Of a DNA stretch of 36,416 nucleotides, positions 34,301-36,416 are shown one piece after another (position 1 is the first letter of the stretch; each line of letters begins with the position of its first letter). A program made the position numbers and the translations under genes. The DNA lies in assembly GCA_963579235.1 (NCBI GenBank), contig CAUZFM010000014.1:1-36416 (forward strand), in the 5' to 3' direction. The DNA comes from UBA1149 sp963579235. GTDB taxonomy: Bacteria > Desulfobacterota > Binatia > UBA1149. The notes under the pieces are model-generated. The model saw only the letters and a program-made list of their open reading frames with translations, did no database searches and was not told where the DNA came from.

Positions 34301-34409
34301 GCAGCGCCCACTAGCCACCGTGGTCGTGGGTGGGCTACTCACCTCTACCGTCTTAACGCTGTTGGTGATCCCCGCGCTTTATCGCTGGTTCAGCGAGCCT
34401 TCAACGTAG
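31335..34409 (+). CDS. Heavy-metal efflux RND pump (CzcA/CusA family)
   Basis: This proton-driven inner-membrane transporter is 1024 residues from the ATG at 31335. It has the usual RND plan: TM1 (12-30), porter domain, TM2-6 (about 335-500), second porter domain, TM8-12. Landmarks are RELPVDAFPDVSPNLVQV, GMMVDGTIVIVEN in TM4 and LFGIALENGMVLV near the end. In TM4, Asp404 and Glu411 are present but the position of CzcA Asp402 is Ala398, as in CusA. The methionine triad that binds Cu/Ag in CusA is not recognisable: TMPPSISL and TVDELLEG stand at two of the sites. The metal is therefore uncertain. Confidence 0.94.
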   Translation: MDTLIRFGLGNRLLVLALGLLVGLAGYRAYRELPVDAFPDVSPNLVQVFTETEGLAPGDVEKYVTHPIETSMNGLPKVTRLRSVSNFGLSVVNIYFEDETDIYFARQVVGERLQEARELIPEGFGEPQLGPISTGMGLVLFYYLEDATGDYSLEELRGIQDWLVKFHLQTVPGVTEILGIGGYEKQFQVNVHPEHLLGYGVTIADVIERIRENNLNVGAQFIEKNDEEYIVRSVGLASGVDDLKNIVVKSKDGTPVFLSDLADIEIGGAVRRGVQTRNGVEEVVSAMVVKLFGSNSSTVIGQVEDKMEEINGILPEGISLVPYYEQKTLVEACVATVTNALVQGILLVALVLMAFMGGLRASFVVALAIPFSFLFATLGMGYFGISANLMSLGGLAIAIGMMVDGTIVIVENVDRALAEADPDDSRAAVVCHACLEVARPIVFAISIIIIVLLPLFTLQGVEGKTFRPLAYTLALAMLGSLIFAVVLAPSLSDLLMRRQKNSGARGAVLSRLTAYYESAVSFFVKRRGYAVGLAVGLLLVGAVVFPRLGSEFTPRLQEGTMVLRLTMPPSISLTKSTELTMIVERRLMKIPEISGVVTRIGRGELGAHTDPVNSAEMYILLHPRNEWRNASTQPELEEQIRLDLGDIPGIATNFTQPIAMTVDELLEGVRAELAIKLFGDELDELIARGNEIKRVVETVPGAVDVQVDQVAGTPQLLITVDRLAVARYGMNVADVQKTIRAAVGGQVAGQVFEGIRRFDIYVRFAAPYRSTAESIGDILVDGPSGVHVPLSELAHIKEIVGPRQITREDNQRFITIQLNVVGRDIGSFVAEASEKLASAVTLPPGYLVTWGGQFRLQQEANQRLAVVVPITLLIVFFLLLLSFGSIANSLLIITNIPLALVGGVVALWVTGQNLSVPSSVGFIALFGIALENGMVLVTCFNQLVRDGVSVNEASVRGATQRLRPVLITAATTALGLFPLLFSTGTGSEVQRPLATVVVGGLLTSTVLTLLVIPALYRWFSEPST

Positions 34410-34444
34410 CAACGGCCAGTCGTACCAATCAGCATCGGGCCCTT

Positions 34445-34473
34445 GCAATACAGGGTTTATTGCCCAGTTTTTT
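34445..34473 (+). terminator. Probable intrinsic terminator of the metal-efflux operon
   Basis: GCAATA (34445-34450) and TATTGC (34458-34463) form a 6-bp stem with a 7-base loop, followed after four bases by TTTTTT (34468-34473). It lies 36 bases after the pump gene and before arsS. The stem is AT-rich, hence moderate confidence. Confidence 0.5.
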
Positions 34474-34626
34474 GTCCCAGCCAACGACACGCTGCAGCTT
34501 TCTAGCATTTTCGACCTGTACCGGGAAGATTTAGAAAAACAAGCAGCCTCGCTGCTTGGGGGGAGCGGCCCTAAGCCAGACGACCGTTATCCGTTTAATG
34601 GATTACAACTGGAGATTAAACCAACA

Positions 34627-35679
34627 ATGAACAGCCAGGCTGGTGGACTTCCAACGAGAAGCAACAGCGCACCGACTGACCGCGAAACCGTCGCTGACTC
34701 CTTCAAAGAAAGACTGCAGGGCTGCGGTGAATTTCCCCTGGCGGCCGGCACGGTCACAACCGTGCAGGTCAACCTGGGCAAGCGCTGCAACCAGGCCTGC
34801 AGCCACTGCCACGTAGACGCCGGGCCGGCGCGTACCGAGCAAATGTCGCGCCCTGACATTGAGCGCGTGCTGCAACTGGTCGAGCACAGTGACTCCGTGC
34901 AGACCATCGACCTGACCGGCGGAGCGCCGGAACTCCACCCCGACTTTCGCCTGCTGGTCGAACGCAGCAGGCACCTGGGCAAAAATGTGATCGACCGCTG
35001 CAACCTGACGGTGCTGCTGGAAGACGGCATGGAAGGCCTCGTTGATTTTCTCGCCGAGCACGAGGTTCGCGTGGTCGCCAGCCTGCCCTGCTACACAAAA
35101 GAAAACGTGGACGAGCAGCGCGGCACCGGAGTGTTCGAAAGCAGCCTGTCGGGCATGGCCATGCTCAACGAACGGGGCTACGGCGTGGCAGGTAGCGGGC
35201 TGGTGCTGGACCTGGTCTTCAACCCGGGCGGCGCGACGCTGCCCGGCCCCCAGGACGAACTCGAGCAGCGTTACCATTACGAGCTGGCCGATCGCTACGG
35301 CCTGCACTTCAACCACCTGCTGACGCTCACTAACCTGCCGGTCAAGCGCTTCGCCGACTGGCTCCGCCGCCGCGGCGAGTACGATTCATACCTCGAGTTA
35401 CTGGACAGCGCCTTCAACCCGAAAACCGTCGACTCGCTGATGTGCCGCTCTATGGTCAGTATTTCCTGGCAGGGAGAGCTGTACGACTGCGACTTCAACC
35501 AGATGCTCGAAATTCCCATCGAGCTCAACAACGACGACGGGCGCGGAAGCAGTGCCGGCACAAGCATCTGGCAGCTTGAGTCCTTCGACCCGCTTGGCGG
35601 ACGCTCCGTAACAACGGCCGGACACTGCTTCGGATGCACGGCCGGCGCGGGGTCCAGCTGCGCGGGAGCCTTGTCGTGA
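34627..35679 (+). CDS. arsS: Arsenosugar biosynthesis radical SAM protein ArsS
   Basis: ArsS is a radical SAM enzyme that attaches the 5'-deoxyadenosyl group of SAM to methylated arsenic, a step towards arsenosugars. The 350-residue protein has the CxxxCxxC cluster motif at Cys54, Cys58 and Cys61 (KRCNQACSHCHVDAGP), a radical-SAM barrel with TIDLTGGAPELHP, and the Cys-rich C-terminal domain (DUF3641 type) with LMCRSMVSISWQGELYDCDF (Cys273, Cys288) and HCFGCTAGAGSSCAGAL (Cys334, 337, 345). No ArsM methyltransferase is seen in the window. The last codon overlaps the next gene (GTGA), so the two are translated together. 217 bases with no gene precede it. Confidence 0.9.
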   Translation: MNSQAGGLPTRSNSAPTDRETVADSFKERLQGCGEFPLAAGTVTTVQVNLGKRCNQACSHCHVDAGPARTEQMSRPDIERVLQLVEHSDSVQTIDLTGGAPELHPDFRLLVERSRHLGKNVIDRCNLTVLLEDGMEGLVDFLAEHEVRVVASLPCYTKENVDEQRGTGVFESSLSGMAMLNERGYGVAGSGLVLDLVFNPGGATLPGPQDELEQRYHYELADRYGLHFNHLLTLTNLPVKRFADWLRRRGEYDSYLELLDSAFNPKTVDSLMCRSMVSISWQGELYDCDFNQMLEIPIELNNDDGRGSSAGTSIWQLESFDPLGGRSVTTAGHCFGCTAGAGSSCAGALS

Positions 35680-36416
35680 GTAGTTCCGAACTGCTGTCGC
35701 CCGACGATGAATTCAACCGAGAGCTGCTTGCACTCGTACACCCGCGCGACTGGAACAACCCCTCACCGAAAAACGTCTACGACCTCGTCGTGCTCGGTGG
35801 TGGCCCGGCGGGACTGGTAGCCGCCTCTGGCGCTGCCGGACTCGGAGCCCGCGTGGCCCTGGTTGAAAGGAGCCTGCTCGGGGGAGACTGCCTCAACAGT
35901 GGCTGCGTGCCGTCCAAGGCATTGCTGGCCGCGGCCAGGCGAAGTGCCGGCGGCGGGCCTGGTGACTTTGCTTCCGTCATGGCTGGTATGCGCCGTTTAC
36001 GCGCCGGACTTGCCAAAGCCGACAGCGCCCAGCGCTTCACGGATCTGGGCATCGACGTGTTCCTCGGTCACGGCAACTTTACCGCTTCGCGCACGCTCGC
36101 GGTCGGCGGCCAGGCGCTCAAGTTCAAACGGGCGCTGGTAGCGACCGGTGCCGTCCCCACGCTTCCGCCCGTGGAGGGCCTGGCCGAGGCCGCTCCTCTC
36201 ACCAGCGAGACTTTTTTCTCGCTTACCGAGCTACCGCGACGGCTCGTCATCATAGGCGCCGGCCCCATCGGCTGCGAGATGGCCCAGGCCATGCAACGAC
36301 TCGGATCCCGGGTCACGCTCATAGACGCCGCGCCGCGGCTGCTCCCCCGCGAAGACCCCGACGCCTCGCGGGTGCTCGCCGCGCAGCTGCTCTCGGAAGG
36401 TATCAACCTCATCCTC
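35676..36416 (+). CDS. Mercuric-reductase-like FAD/NAD(P) disulfide oxidoreductase, 3' end outside window
   Basis: This is a class I pyridine-nucleotide disulfide oxidoreductase; 247 codons are present and the dimerisation domain is cut off. It starts with a GTG overlapping the arsS stop. Visible parts are a 33-residue N-terminal extension (VHPRDWNNPSPKNVYD), the FAD Rossmann motif VVLGGGPAGLVAA (38-50), the redox disulfide GGDCLNSGCVPSKALL (Cys72, Cys77), the ATG motif (156-158) and the NAD(P) motif VIIGAGPIGCEMA (191-203). The extension and motifs fit the mercuric-reductase-like group rather than lipoamide dehydrogenase. Coupling to arsS suggests a role in arsenic or thiol redox chemistry, but this is an inference. 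Confidence 0.88.
   Translation, partial: MSSSELLSPDDEFNRELLALVHPRDWNNPSPKNVYDLVVLGGGPAGLVAASGAAGLGARVALVERSLLGGDCLNSGCVPSKALLAAARRSAGGGPGDFASVMAGMRRLRAGLAKADSAQRFTDLGIDVFLGHGNFTASRTLAVGGQALKFKRALVATGAVPTLPPVEGLAEAAPLTSETFFSLTELPRRLVIIGAGPIGCEMAQAMQRLGSRVTLIDAAPRLLPREDPDASRVLAAQLLSEGINLIL

Noticed and set aside
34541..34557. Hairpin AAGCAG-cctcg-CTGCTT upstream of arsS, resembling a minus-strand terminator (GTTTTT follows on that strand)
   Set aside because: No minus-strand gene lies nearby to be terminated, and no T-run follows on the plus strand.

Overview
The window is a high-GC (roughly two thirds G+C), densely packed bacterial chromosome segment with long runs of overlapping same-strand genes. 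A split glycine decarboxylase (gcvPA type), an AspRS of the non-discriminating type, a Tad pilus operon with sigma-54 promoters, and secreted phosphodiesterase/sulfatase-like proteins ending in LRxLGYV together suggest an uncultured lineage of the former Deltaproteobacteria and relatives (Myxococcota, Desulfobacterota, Binatota). This placement is an inference. There is no rRNA, CRISPR array, transposase or integrase in the window.

Left part (1-13694, all minus strand). Read in the direction of transcription: uvrB, uvrC, comEC, hisS, aspS, a small lipoprotein, folD, gcvT, gcvH, gcvPA (cut by the window edge). Most junctions are 1-4 base overlaps or gaps (ATGA or GTGA), so comEC to gcvPA is probably one long transcript combining a DNA-uptake channel, two tRNA synthetases and the glycine-cleavage/folate one-carbon pathway.

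Tad pilus block (13752-21573, minus strand). Two tiny Flp pilin genes lead tadV (prepilin peptidase), rcpC/cpaB, rcpA/cpaC (secretin), tadZ/cpaE, tadA (ATPase), tadB and tadC. The two pilin genes are missing from a long-ORF view of the region or mis-started in it, and are re-annotated here. Each has a sigma-54 promoter with exact GG-N10-GC spacing just upstream, and hairpins flank the second pilin. The cluster lacks TadD/E/F/G and RcpB. It runs directly into uvrB-uvrC-comEC on the same strand, so a link between this pilus and DNA uptake and repair is a reasonable hypothesis.

Middle (21725-28271). A small unknown gene lies divergent to the pilus operon. Next come a divergent pair of exported alkaline-phosphatase-superfamily enzymes and a tRNA-Asn(GUU) with a clear sigma-70 promoter. 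After the tRNA lies a scarred, lower-GC patch: 335 bases without a confident gene, a possible glycosyltransferase-like C-terminal remnant, a small two-site zinc protein, and a CDP-alcohol phosphotransferase that seems to have lost an N-terminal nucleotidyltransferase domain. A luciferase-like flavin oxidoreductase and a DJ-1/PfpI protein follow.

Right part (28429-36416, plus strand). This is a metal/metalloid module: a His-rich secreted protein, a CzcC/CusC-type outer-membrane channel, an unusually short periplasmic adaptor with no alpha-hairpin, and an HME-RND pump with mixed CzcA/CusA features. After a probable terminator comes the radical-SAM arsenosugar enzyme ArsS, coupled by a GTGA overlap to a mercuric-reductase-like flavoprotein cut by the window end.
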